Assembly (NCBI RefSeq): GCF_014396585.1
Contig: NZ_CP060717.1
Span: 682,001 to 746,000 of the forward strand
DNA from: Sphingomonas rhizophila
Lineage (GTDB): Bacteria > Pseudomonadota > Alphaproteobacteria > Sphingomonadales > Sphingomonadaceae
Direction: 5' to 3'
Length of the DNA stretch: 64,000 bases
Below the pieces are notes generated by a model. The model was not told the DNA's origin. It was given only the letters and a program-made list of their open reading frames with translations, and did no database searches. Below are positions 40,089 to 49,361 of the stretch, one piece after another. The first letter of the stretch is position 1. Each line of letters begins with the position of its first letter. The position numbers and the translations under genes are program-made.

Positions 40089-41837
40089 ATGAGTCGCCGC
40101 TTTCTGTCCCTCGCTCCGGCGCTGCTGCTTGCCGCCTGTTCGTTCACGCCGCGACCGGCGCCTATCGCACCCGTCCCGGATGTTGCAACGCGCGAAATCC
40201 AGATCCTCGCGCTCAACGATTTCCACGGCAACCTGGAGCCGCCGGGCCAGAGCCTCGACAGCGACAAGGGGAAAATCCCGGTTGGCGGTGCTGCTTATCT
40301 CGCGACGGCGATCAAGCAGTTGCGCACAAAGGACAGCATTACCGTCGCGGCCGGCGACCTGATCAGCGCCAGCCCGCTGACCAGTTCGCTGTTCTACGAC
40401 GAGCCGACGATCCAGGCGATGAGCGACATGGGCCTGTCGCTCGCGGCGGTTGGCAATCACGAATTCGATCGCGGTTGGCAGGAATTGCAGCGGCTCCAGA
40501 ACGGCGGTTGCCGCCTGCACGTCGAAGGCGAACCGCGCGTCAGCTGCAAGGTGCAGTCGTTCCAGGGTGCGGGCTTCCAGTACATGGCCGCCAACGTCAT
40601 CAAGCCGGACGGGCAGGCGCTGTTTCCCGGAACCGCTGTGCGTGAAATCGGTGGAGTGAAGGTCGGCTTCATCGGCATGACACTGAAGGAGACCGGGACG
40701 CTGGTGTCGCCGGCGGGCGTCGACGGTCTGAGCTTCCGGGACGAGGCCGAGACCGCCAACGCAGCGGTTCCTGCGCTCAAGGCGGCCGGCGCCCGGGCGA
40801 TCGTCATGCTGATCCACCAGGGCGGAGCGAGCACGGGCCGCTGGGACGACCCCGCCTGCCCGGGATTCAGCGGCGATATCCTCCCCATCCTCGCGCGGCT
40901 CGACCAGTCGATTGGCCTCGTTGTCTCCGGGCACACGCACAACGCCTACATCTGCCGGATGCCGATGGCCAATGGGAATACGCGGCTGGTGACCAGCGCC
41001 GGACGCTACGGCGCGCTGGTGACGGACATCCGCCTGACGTTCGGGCCGGACGGGAGTTACCGCGGCGAGCGCGCGACGCAGGTGCCGGTGCAGGGCGAGG
41101 CGATCGCCAACGGTCGCCAGAATGTTCCGCTCAACACGGCGTTCAAGATCTTTGCCGCCGACCCGGGGGTTGGCGGGTTGGTCGCCCGCTACAAGCAAGC
41201 CGCGTCGATCGTCGCGGACCGTCCCGTCGGGAAGCTTTCGGCTTCGCTGCTGAAGAGTGCCGGTCCCGCCCAGTCGCAGGCCGCGGAATTCATTGCCGAT
41301 GGCCAGCTGTTCGTCGCGCGCGACCCGAAGCGCGGCAACGCCGACTTCGCGCTGATGAACACCGGCGGCGCACGAACGGACCTGATCCCCGGGCCGGGGG
41401 GCATCGTCACCTACGGGCAGATTTTCGCGATGCAGCCGTTCGCGAATAACCTGGTCACGCTGACGCTGAGCGGGGCCGAGGTGAAGGCGCTCCTGGAACA
41501 GCAGTTCGACAGCGGGCTGAATACGGCCGCGCGGCCCAACCTGTTGATGCCGTCGGCGAATTTCCGCTTCTCCTTCGACAGGTCCAGGCCGGCGGGACAG
41601 CGGATCCTGTCGATGGGCCTCAATGGCAGGCCGATCGTGCCGACCCGGAACTACCGGGTGACCGTCAACAATTTCATGGCGTCCGGCGGCGACAATTTCA
41701 CGGTGCTGACCAAGGGTCGCGACGCCGTCGACGGAGGCCTCGATCTCGACGCGACCGAAGCCTACCTGAGGACCAATCCGAAAGTGCCGACGCCAGGGCG
41801 GATCACCGATCGCACCCCGGCAAGCTGGAAGCCCTAG
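40089..41837 (+). CDS. UshA-like bifunctional metallophosphatase/5'-nucleotidase lipoprotein
   Basis: 582 residues with a lipoprotein signal (lipobox LLAAC at about residue 17). The calcineurin-type metallophosphatase half has ILALNDFHGNLE, AAGDLISASP, VGNHEFDRG and VVSGHTHNAY. The C-terminal 5'-nucleotidase half has NTGGARTDL, TYGQIFAMQPFAN and NFMASGGDNFTVL. It would dephosphorylate extracellular nucleotides so that the nucleosides can enter through the CNT transporter nearby. Its stop shares bases with the convergent AMP nucleosidase stop. Confidence 0.92.
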   Translation: MSRRFLSLAPALLLAACSFTPRPAPIAPVPDVATREIQILALNDFHGNLEPPGQSLDSDKGKIPVGGAAYLATAIKQLRTKDSITVAAGDLISASPLTSSLFYDEPTIQAMSDMGLSLAAVGNHEFDRGWQELQRLQNGGCRLHVEGEPRVSCKVQSFQGAGFQYMAANVIKPDGQALFPGTAVREIGGVKVGFIGMTLKETGTLVSPAGVDGLSFRDEAETANAAVPALKAAGARAIVMLIHQGGASTGRWDDPACPGFSGDILPILARLDQSIGLVVSGHTHNAYICRMPMANGNTRLVTSAGRYGALVTDIRLTFGPDGSYRGERATQVPVQGEAIANGRQNVPLNTAFKIFAADPGVGGLVARYKQAASIVADRPVGKLSASLLKSAGPAQSQAAEFIADGQLFVARDPKRGNADFALMNTGGARTDLIPGPGGIVTYGQIFAMQPFANNLVTLTLSGAEVKALLEQQFDSGLNTAARPNLLMPSANFRFSFDRSRPAGQRILSMGLNGRPIVPTRNYRVTVNNFMASGGDNFTVLTKGRDAVDGGLDLDATEAYLRTNPKVPTPGRITDRTPASWKP

Positions 41838-43285
41838 CGCAGCGGCGGTTCATCGAAGCTGCGCAGCTTGCGGCTGTGCAGCCCGTCGCCTTCTTCCTTC
41901 AGTAGGTGGAGCGTCTCGATGGCGATGCGCAGGTGCTGGCTGATGGCGCGCTCGTAGAAGGCGTTGGCCTGGCCGGGCAATTTAAGCTCGCCGTGAAGCG
42001 GCTTGTCCGACACGCATAGCAATGTCCCATAGGGCACGCGGAAGCGGTAACCCTGCGCCGCCACGGTCGCCGATTCCATGTCGATCGCGACCGCCCGGCT
42101 CTGGTTGAAGCGAAGCGCGGAGAGCGTGTAGCGAAGCTCCCAGTTGCGGTCGTCGGTGGTGACGACCGTGCCGGTGCGCAACCGGTTCTTGACCCCGTCT
42201 TCATCCTCGCCGGTGACGAGGATCGCGGCGTTGTAGAGCGCGGTCTGCACCTCGGCGATCGGCGGGATCGGGATTTCGGGCGGAAGCACGTCGTCCAGCA
42301 CATGGTCGTCGCGCAGGTAGGCATGGGCCAGAACGTAGTCGCCGATGCGCTGGCTGGGACGAAGCCCGCCGCAGTGGCCGATCATCAGCCAGGCGTGCGG
42401 ACGAAGCACCGCGATATGGTCGCAGATCGTCTTGGCGTTCGACGGACCGACGCCGATGTTGACCAGCGTGATGCCGGCGCCGTTCGGCGCAACCAGGTGG
42501 TAGGCAGGCATCTGGTGACGGCGCCACACGCCTGCGGCAATCTGTTCTTCCGCGTCGGTCAGGTCGCCATGTTCGTAGAAGCCGCCGGGGACCGACAGAC
42601 CGGTGAAGCGGCTACCGGGTTCGCGAAGGGCTGACACGGCAAAGCGGACGAACTCGTCGACGTAACGGACGTAGTTGGTAAACAGCACATAATGCTGGAA
42701 ATGGTCGACCGGCGTTCCGGTGTAGTGCTTGAGGCGCGCCAGGCTGAAGTCCACGCGCGGCGCATCGAACAGCGACAGTGGGCGGGTCGGGTCGATGGCC
42801 AGATCCCAGCCGCCGTCAGCAACCTCGTCGCCGATATGGACCAGTTCGCTCGATGGGAACCACCGGCTGAGCTCGGAAACCTGGACTCCCTCAAGGTCGA
42901 TGTTCCCGCCGTCGAGGACATAGGGGAAGGGGATCTCGCTGGCCGAAGTGCCGACGCTGACCCGAACCGGATAGTCGCGGACGATATGGCCAAGCTGTTC
43001 GCCGAGGTATTCGTGGAACAGCGCGGGGCGGGCGATTGAGCTGGTATAGACGCCGGGCGCGTTGAGGCGCGCAAACGCGCGGGCCAGGTTGGGCGGCGGC
43101 GAGTCAGGGTCATATTCGATGCGCAGTTCGGGGTAGGCGAAGGCGCCTTCGTCACGGGCATGAGGGTCCGGCCGGACCCCTTCGTTGGCATAAGCGTTGA
43201 GGGCCTGCCTCAGGCGGTCGGTCGAGGCTGCGTAGCGCGCTTCCAGTTCGTCGAGCAGCGCGGGAATTTCATCTTCTGTGGTCAT
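41834..43285 (-). CDS. amn: AMP nucleosidase
   Basis: 483 residues from the ATG at 43285. The N-terminal regulatory domain is followed by the nucleoside-phosphorylase-like catalytic domain with LVNIGVGPSNAKTICDHIA, MIGHCGGLRPSQ, AVAIDMESATVAAQG and LLCVSDKPLHG. It hydrolyses AMP to adenine and ribose 5-phosphate, controlling adenylate pools. Together with adenosine kinase, the LOG protein and the 5'-nucleotidase it makes this stretch nucleotide-salvage-rich. Confidence 0.93.
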   Translation of the reverse strand: MTTEDEIPALLDELEARYAASTDRLRQALNAYANEGVRPDPHARDEGAFAYPELRIEYDPDSPPPNLARAFARLNAPGVYTSSIARPALFHEYLGEQLGHIVRDYPVRVSVGTSASEIPFPYVLDGGNIDLEGVQVSELSRWFPSSELVHIGDEVADGGWDLAIDPTRPLSLFDAPRVDFSLARLKHYTGTPVDHFQHYVLFTNYVRYVDEFVRFAVSALREPGSRFTGLSVPGGFYEHGDLTDAEEQIAAGVWRRHQMPAYHLVAPNGAGITLVNIGVGPSNAKTICDHIAVLRPHAWLMIGHCGGLRPSQRIGDYVLAHAYLRDDHVLDDVLPPEIPIPPIAEVQTALYNAAILVTGEDEDGVKNRLRTGTVVTTDDRNWELRYTLSALRFNQSRAVAIDMESATVAAQGYRFRVPYGTLLCVSDKPLHGELKLPGQANAFYERAISQHLRIAIETLHLLKEEGDGLHSRKLRSFDEPPLR

Positions 43286-43334
43286 GAGGGCACGCGAATG
43301 AGCAATTCGATCCGGCTTGGCAAGGCGTCTTGAA

Positions 43335-43354
43335 ATAGTAAGCACACTTATTAT
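43335..43354. promoter_or_regulatory. MarR-type operator upstream of the emr operon
   Basis: ATAGTAAG-CACA-CTTATTAT is a near-perfect inverted repeat (7 of 8 positions) ending 10 bases before the MarR start codon. It is the only AT-rich dyad around and has the size of known MarR-family operators, so autorepression of marR-emrA-emrB is likely. It also lies within the presumed promoter of the divergent amn gene. Confidence 0.65.
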
Positions 43355-43364
43355 ATGCGGGCGT

Positions 43365-43808
43365 ATGAAATCGGAATTGGGCTTTGAAATCGCCGAGACG
43401 GCGAACGCGCTGCGGCGATACTTCGATCGCAGGGCGCAGGCGCTCGGGATCACCCGAGCCCAGTGGAAGGTGCTGGCGCGGTTGAAACGCGAGCCGGGAC
43501 AGAAGCAGGTCGAGCTTGCCGACCGGTTGGATATCGAGCCGATCACGCTCAGCCGGATCGTCGATCGGCTGGAACAGTCGGGGCTAGTATCGCGGAGGCC
43601 CGACCCGGCCGATCGCCGGGCATGGCGGCTGCACCTGACGCCGATGGCCGATCCGACGCTCGAAAAGCTATTCGGCCTTGCGGACGAAGTGACCAGCCAA
43701 GTGTTCGCCGGGCTGGACGACAAGGACGTGGATCAACTTCGCGGAAGTCTCCGGACGATCCGCGACAACATTGGCGAGTGCGAGGGCGCTCGCAAGGCGG
43801 TGGCATGA
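43365..43808 (+). CDS. MarR-family transcriptional regulator of the efflux operon
   Basis: 147 residues from the ATG at 43365. The winged helix-turn-helix region reads QWKVLARLKREPGQKQVELADR, then PITLSRIVDRLEQSG and a wing with RRPDPADRRAWRLHLT. Its stop overlaps the start of the HlyD/EmrA gene (ATGA), and an inverted repeat sits just upstream. It is probably an EmrR/MprA-like repressor released by small aromatic ligands. Confidence 0.88.
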   Translation: MKSELGFEIAETANALRRYFDRRAQALGITRAQWKVLARLKREPGQKQVELADRLDIEPITLSRIVDRLEQSGLVSRRPDPADRRAWRLHLTPMADPTLEKLFGLADEVTSQVFAGLDDKDVDQLRGSLRTIRDNIGECEGARKAVA

Positions 43809-44878
43809 CCGAACATCAGAAACTGGAAGCGGCCGGCGAAGCGACGGCTGAAGACCTCGAGGCGGTCAAGCCCGCGCGCAAGACCCGCAAAATCAGGGTC
43901 AGGAAGCCGTCGAACCGCGTGCTCCTGTTCTCGGTACCGCTTCTGATCGCGGCGGTCGGCCTGTTCTTCTGGCTGACCGGCGGCACGTCGGTGTCGACCG
44001 ACAACGCCTATGTGAAACAGGACGTCACCTCGATCTCGACCCAGGTCAATGGGCCGGTGGCCGCGGTGTACGTCGATGAGAACCAGCATGTGAACAAGGG
44101 CGACCTGCTGTATCGCATCGATCCCGCGCCGTTCCGCGCGGCGCTCGATGCGGCGGAAGCGCAGCTTGCCGCGGCCCGCCTGCAGACCAGCCAATTGGTC
44201 GTCACGGCGCAGGGCACGGGGGCCGACATCGTCGGTGCACAGGCCGACCTGTCGATCAAGCGCCGCGCGCTGCAACGCCAGAGCGAGTTGCTCCGCCGCG
44301 GATTCACCACCAAGGCGAATTACGACGACGCGCTGGCGGATGTCCGCAAGGGCGAGACCGCGCTGGCGGACGCACGGGCGCGGTCGAACACAGCATCCGC
44401 GGCGATTGCCCCGCGCGGCGACCAGCCGCAGATCGCGGCCGCGCTGGCGGCGGTGGAAAAGGCCCGCCTCGACCTCGCCCACACCGAAATCCGTGCGCCA
44501 AGCGCGGGGATCGTCGCCAAGTCCGACCGCCTGCTGGTCGGTCAGAGCGCGATCACCGGCGTCGCCATGCTGTCGATCGTCAGCGACAAGGCGCCGTGGG
44601 TCGAAGCCAACTTCAAGGAGGGCGACCTTGCCCGAATGAAGGTCGGCCAGCCCGCCACGATCAAGTTCGACGCCTATCCCGGGCTCAAGGTCAAGGCGCA
44701 CGTCTGTTCGATCGGTGCGGGAACCGGCAGCGAATTCGCGGTGCTTCCGGCGCAGAACGCCAACGGCAACTGGGTCAAGGTGACGCAGCGCGTGCCCGTC
44801 CGCCTGTGCTTCGACGAGAAACCCGGACGCCAGATGATCGCCGGCCTGTCGAGCGAAGTCGAAGTCGACCTGAAGTAA
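43805..44878 (+). CDS. emrA: HlyD-family efflux adaptor (EmrA-like)
   Basis: 357 residues. A charged cytoplasmic N-terminus (residues 1-37) precedes one membrane helix (VLLFSVPLLIAAVGLFFWLTGG). Then come the beta-barrel and lipoyl halves (STDNAYVKQDVTSISTQVNG near residue 67, VDENQHVNKGDLLYRIDP) and a long helical hairpin rich in Ala/Arg. It links the EmrB pump to the outer membrane. It is coupled to marR upstream and 13 bases from emrB downstream. Confidence 0.9.
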   Translation: MTEHQKLEAAGEATAEDLEAVKPARKTRKIRVRKPSNRVLLFSVPLLIAAVGLFFWLTGGTSVSTDNAYVKQDVTSISTQVNGPVAAVYVDENQHVNKGDLLYRIDPAPFRAALDAAEAQLAAARLQTSQLVVTAQGTGADIVGAQADLSIKRRALQRQSELLRRGFTTKANYDDALADVRKGETALADARARSNTASAAIAPRGDQPQIAAALAAVEKARLDLAHTEIRAPSAGIVAKSDRLLVGQSAITGVAMLSIVSDKAPWVEANFKEGDLARMKVGQPATIKFDAYPGLKVKAHVCSIGAGTGSEFAVLPAQNANGNWVKVTQRVPVRLCFDEKPGRQMIAGLSSEVEVDLK

Positions 44879-44891
44879 GCAACCGCCGATC

Positions 44892-46423
44892 ATGACCGAA
44901 CATGTGCTGGAGCCTGGACGGCGCCTTCTGGTCACCATCGCGGTTATGCTGGCGGTGCTGATCCAGGTACTGGATACGACGATCGCCAACGTCGCGCTTC
45001 CGCATATGCAGGCGGCGCTCGGCGCGACCCAGGAAAGCATCAACTGGGTGCTGACCAGCTACATCGTCGCCGCCGCGATCGCGCTGCCGATTTCCGGCTG
45101 GCTGGCGGACAAGGTTGGGCGCAAACGGCTGCTGATCATTTCCGTGGTCGGCTTCACCATCGCCAGCTTCCTGTGCGCCATCGCGCAAAGCCTACCGGAA
45201 ATGGTCATCTTCCGGCTGCTGCAGGGCATCACCGGGGCGTTCCTCGTGCCGCTGTCGCAGGCGACGCTGTTCGACATCAATCCCCCGAAAATCATGCGAA
45301 GGCGATGGCACTGTTTGGCGGCGGGATCATGATCGGACCGATCCTGGGGCCGGTGCTTGGTGGCTGGCTGACCGACAGTTTCGACTGGCGCTGGGTCTTC
45401 CTGGTCAACATTCCGGTCGGCACGCTCGCGACGCTGATGCTGATGCGCTACATGCCCAACTCCGAAACGACGGGGCGAAAATTCGACCTGTTCGGCTTTG
45501 CACTGCTAGGCCTTGCGCTCGGCAGCCTGCAGCTCTTGCTGGAACGCGGTCAGCAAAAAGATTGGTTCGACAGCATCGAGATCTGGATCGAGGCAGGGCT
45601 TTTCGCCGGCGCCGGCTGGATGTTCGTCGTCCATACCATCACCGGCAAGGCGCCGCTGTTCGAACGCGGCATGTTCGCGGACCGCAATTTCTCGCTTGGC
45701 CTGCTGTTCATGGCGGTGACTGGCGTACTGCTGCTGGCGGGCCTCGCGCTTCTGCCGCCGCTGCTGCAGCGGCTGTACGGATATTCCGTGCTCCAGTCGG
45801 GCATTCTCACCGCGCCGCGCGGGATAGGGACGCTCATTTCGATGCTGGTGGCGGGAAGGCTGGTGGGCAAGGTCGACCTGCGCTTCCTGGTTGCGCTTGG
45901 CATGGCGTTGATGGGCTGGTCACTGCACATGATGACCCGCTTCGCGATCGAGATGGGAACTGGCCCGATCATATGGTCAGGTTTGGTCCAGGGCCTCGGA
46001 CTCGGTCTCGTCTTCGTGACGATGCAAAGCCTCGCCTTCGCCACGCTTCAGCCGCGGTTGCGCACTCACGCCGCCAGCTTGCTGAACCTGTCGCGCAACA
46101 TCGGGGGATCGATCGGGATCAGCCTGGTCGCGACCCTGCTGGCCCGCAGCATGCAGGTCGCCCACGCGGACATGGCCGGCAGGGTCAGCGACCAGGTCAT
46201 GCCGTCCATCAGCACCACCGTCGTTTCACAGCTGGGATTGCCGGCCGAAAGCGCGCTCGCGCTGATCGACGCGGAGATCAACCGCCAGGCGGCCTTCATC
46301 GGCTACCTCAACGACTTCTGGATCATGCAATGGGTCACCTTTGCCGCGATCCCGCTGGTGCTGCTTCTGCGTCCCGCCAAGCCTCCGAAGGAAGGCGAAG
46401 CGGCGCCGGTCATGGCCGACTGA
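44892..46423 (+). pseudogene. emrB: DHA2-family MFS drug transporter (EmrB-like), interrupted by a one-base frameshift
   Basis: The first frame holds helices 1-5 with VLDTTIANVALPHMQAALG and GWLADKVGRKRLL (the antiporter loop). Frame is lost in the C run at 45282-45286. One added C restores DINPPENHAKAMALFGGGIMIGPILGPVLGG (motif C of drug antiporters), and the rest runs to 46423, giving 14 helices in total. Conservation on both sides argues for an assembly error. It is expected to export hydrophobic drugs together with EmrA. Confidence 0.87.
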
Positions 46424-46517
46424 CCGTTCGGGCGCGCCGCGCGCCGGTTCGTCGATCAATGGCTTGCCGCCCGCGAGGCGCATGCCCAACCTCCCTGCAG
46501 ATCAGAGGGGGAAAAAC

Positions 46518-48386
46518 ATGTTCGAAGCATCGCGCCGCGAGGTGCTGCTGACCGCGACTGCAGCCGCCGCCATCGCCAATTCAGGAGCCGCCATGGCCTT
46601 TTCCGATCCCGCGACCGACGCCTCGGGTGCCACCTGGGACCTGACCGACCTCTATTCGACACCGGCGGCGTGGGAGACCGAGCGCCAGGCGCTGATGAAG
46701 GCAATCCCGACGCTGGTGCAGTACAAGGGCAGGCTCGGCCAGGGCGCTTCGACGCTTCGTGGCGCGTTCGAGGCCCAGTCTGCACTGTCGAAGCGTCTCG
46801 GCCGACTCTATATCTACGCTTCGCTCAAGTCGGACGAGGACGTCCGCATCGCCGCCAACCAGGAACGGAAGCAGAAGGCGCGCGATGCCTACACCGCCTA
46901 CAGCGAAGCCACATCGTGGGTCGTACCCGAACTGATCGCGGTCGGCGCCTCCAAGCTGCGCGGCTTCATCGCTTCCGACCCCGGCCTGAAGAAGTTCGCG
47001 TTCGGTATCGAGGATACGCTGCGCCTGGCGCCGCATACGCTTGACGCCAATGGCGAACGGTTGCTGGCGCTGGCCGGAACCCCGCTTTCGGGTCCGTCGG
47101 ATATCAGCGAACAGTTGCGCAGCTCGGACATTCCGAGGCCGACGGTCAAGCTGTCCGACGGCCGCGAAGTGCGGCTGGACGACCAGGGCTATACCAACGC
47201 CCGGTCGGCCCAGAACCGCGCCGACCGAAAGCTCGTCTTCGATAAGTTCTGGGGCAGCTACAAGGCGTTCGAAAATTCGCTCGGCACTTCGCTTGCCGCG
47301 CGGGTGCAAGGCTCGATTTTTTCATCCAAGGCGCGCAACTACAAGAGCTCGCTCGACGCGGCGCTCAGCGACAGCAACCTGCCCGAAGGGGTCTACCGGA
47401 CGCTGATCGCGGAAACCAACCGCGGCCTGCCGGTGCTTCACCGCTATTTCGCGCTTCGCCAGCGCATGCTGGGCCTGCCCGACATGGGCTATTGGGACAT
47501 CTACCCGCCGCTGGTGAAGTCCGACCGCAAATACTCGCTCGACGAGATGCAGGCACTCACGCTTGAGGCGATCAAGCCGCTCGGCGCAGACTATGTCGCG
47601 CAGTTCGACCGCGCCAGCCGGCAGAAGTGGATGGATCCGTTCCCCCGCAAGGGAAAGACGAGCGGCGCCTACATGAGCGGCGGTGCCTACGACGTTCACC
47701 CCTATCTGCTGTTGAATCTCAGCGACCAGTACGACGGCCTGTCCACCTACGCCCACGAATGGGGCCATGCGATGCATACGCTGCTCGCCAAGGCGGCGCA
47801 GCCGTACGAGCTGGCGGGGTATCCAACCTTTACCGCCGAGGTGGCGTCGACGGCCCAGGAATTAATGCTCGTCCAAACGCTGCTCGACCGGGCGCAGACG
47901 AAGGAGGACAAGCTGTTCTTCCTTGGCCAGCTGATGGAGAATTATCGCGGCACCTTCTTCCGCCAGGCGATGTTCGGCGAATTCCAGTTGGCGATCCACG
48001 AAATGGCCGAGCGCGGCGAGGGGCTGTCGGGCGAGAAGATGAGCGCTCTCTATATCGACTTGCTCAAGCGCTATCACGGGCCGAACGTGAGGATCGAACC
48101 GGATTATGCGGTCGAGTGGGCGTTCATTCCGCACTTTTACCGCACTTTCTACGTCTACCAATATGCGACCTCGATCACGGCCGCGAACTTCTTCGCCGAC
48201 AGCGTGATGAAGGGGGGACCAGCCGAACGCGACCGCTACCTCGCGGTGCTGAAGGCGGGGGGCAGTGATTATGGCTACAACCTGCTGAAAATCGGCGGCC
48301 TCGATATGGCGTCGCCAACGCCCTACCGGACGCTGGTCGCCAATTTCAGCAGCGTGCTCGACCAGGCCGAAAGGCTGCTTGCCTAA
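46518..48386 (+). CDS. exported M3-family oligoendopeptidase F
   Basis: 622 residues from the ATG at 46518, with GAGGGGGAA upstream. The N-terminus SRREVLLTATAAAAIA is a Tat-like signal with an Ala-rich h-region. The M3B zinc site is YAHEWGHAMHT near residue 413 (HExxH-type), followed by Glu in FTAEVASTAQEL. A C-terminal helical region YHGPNVRIEPDYAVEW closes the domain. Most PepF enzymes are cytoplasmic, so an exported one is notable. It degrades oligopeptides. Confidence 0.9.
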   Translation: MFEASRREVLLTATAAAAIANSGAAMAFSDPATDASGATWDLTDLYSTPAAWETERQALMKAIPTLVQYKGRLGQGASTLRGAFEAQSALSKRLGRLYIYASLKSDEDVRIAANQERKQKARDAYTAYSEATSWVVPELIAVGASKLRGFIASDPGLKKFAFGIEDTLRLAPHTLDANGERLLALAGTPLSGPSDISEQLRSSDIPRPTVKLSDGREVRLDDQGYTNARSAQNRADRKLVFDKFWGSYKAFENSLGTSLAARVQGSIFSSKARNYKSSLDAALSDSNLPEGVYRTLIAETNRGLPVLHRYFALRQRMLGLPDMGYWDIYPPLVKSDRKYSLDEMQALTLEAIKPLGADYVAQFDRASRQKWMDPFPRKGKTSGAYMSGGAYDVHPYLLLNLSDQYDGLSTYAHEWGHAMHTLLAKAAQPYELAGYPTFTAEVASTAQELMLVQTLLDRAQTKEDKLFFLGQLMENYRGTFFRQAMFGEFQLAIHEMAERGEGLSGEKMSALYIDLLKRYHGPNVRIEPDYAVEWAFIPHFYRTFYVYQYATSITAANFFADSVMKGGPAERDRYLAVLKAGGSDYGYNLLKIGGLDMASPTPYRTLVANFSSVLDQAERLLA

Positions 48387-48392
48387 CGCGGG

Positions 48393-49228
48393 TTACTTCG
48401 CCGGACCGTCGAGGAAGTTCGTGGCGACGCGAACGAATTCCGAGGCCCGTGCCCGTGGATCGGGACATGGTCGCCATTGGGCACGACCCACAGCTGGGCG
48501 CTCGGGATTGCCTTGTAGAGCGTGACCGGAATGTCGATGGGGAAGAACTCGTCGCGGTCGCCGTGCAAGATCAGCGTTCGGGCACGAACCTTCGCGAGAT
48601 CGGCCGACGTCAGGTTCATATCGTCGTAGCTGTTCGCGAAGCCGCGCATCTGCTTCATCAGGCCGCGCGCCTGGTCGTCCCCGCGCGATGTGCAGGCAGA
48701 CAGATAGCCTCGCATCTCGGTGCTTTCCGTGTCGAAGCTCATCGTCCGCACCCGGTTTCGCGCCTGTTGCGGGAAGGCGTTGGTGGCCCCGATCAGCACC
48801 ATCGATTCCAGCCGCTCCGGATGCTTGATCGACAGGTGCAGCAGCGTCATCCCACCTGCGCTGATCCCCATCGCCTTGACCCGGCGCAGTCCAAGTTGGT
48901 CGAGCAGGGCGCGGATATCGTCGGCCGACTGGCGCATGGAGAATCTGTTGGACGGATTGGTCGACCAGCCATGGCCGCGCAGGTCGGGCATGATCACCCG
49001 GTGGTTCCTGGCCAGCGCATCGACGACATGCGCCCAATCGTTGAACCCGCACATGCCGAACCCGTGCAGCAGCAGCAGCGGCTCGCCCGACCCGCGCTCC
49101 TGATAGTGCATGGTGATGCCGTTGACGTTGACCAGCTTGCCCGGCGCCGTGGCCGGCTTTGCCGCGACAGGCGCTGCAATGAGAAGGTTCGACAAGATTA
49201 GGACAGCGATGTTCCGGCGAATCGTCAT
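48393..49228 (-). pseudogene. exported alpha/beta hydrolase, C-terminus frameshifted
   Basis: From about 49228 the product has a Sec signal (NLLIAAPVAAKPAT) and a canonical alpha/beta hydrolase core: LLLLHGFGMCGFNDW oxyanion region, HRVIMPDLRGHGWS, the nucleophile elbow MGISAGGM, the Asp in LILHGDRDEFFP and the His in NGDHVPIHG. The frame breaks near 48454. Adding one base gives HGARASEFVRVATNFLDG and a stop at 48393, otherwise a nonsense tail runs to 48383. The catalytic triad is upstream of the break. The substrate is unknown. Confidence 0.82.
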
Positions 49229-49311
49229 CGCTTCTCTCCCGGTTGGCCGACCTTCGCCATCATTCATGGTTCAAGCGCCAGAGCATTCGTGCACCAGGAA
49301 ACCCCACGCGA

Positions 49312-49342
49312 CAATGCCGCCGGAAAGGTCCCGGCGGCATTG
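49312..49342 (-). terminator. hairpin terminator after the PEP-CTERM protein gene
   Basis: A perfect 12-bp stem, CAATGCCGCCGG and its complement, encloses a 7-base loop. It lies 20 bases after the end of the minus-strand PEP-CTERM gene. The following minus-strand sequence is GTCGCGTGGGGTTT, so the T tract is weak and delayed. Confidence 0.65.
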
Positions 49343-49361
49343 CAGTGTCCCGGCGATTTTG

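Noticed and set aside
46424-46460. GC-rich dyad after emrB as a terminator
   Set aside because: GGGCGCG/CGCGCC repeats can pair, but the sequence is low-complexity and no T run follows.
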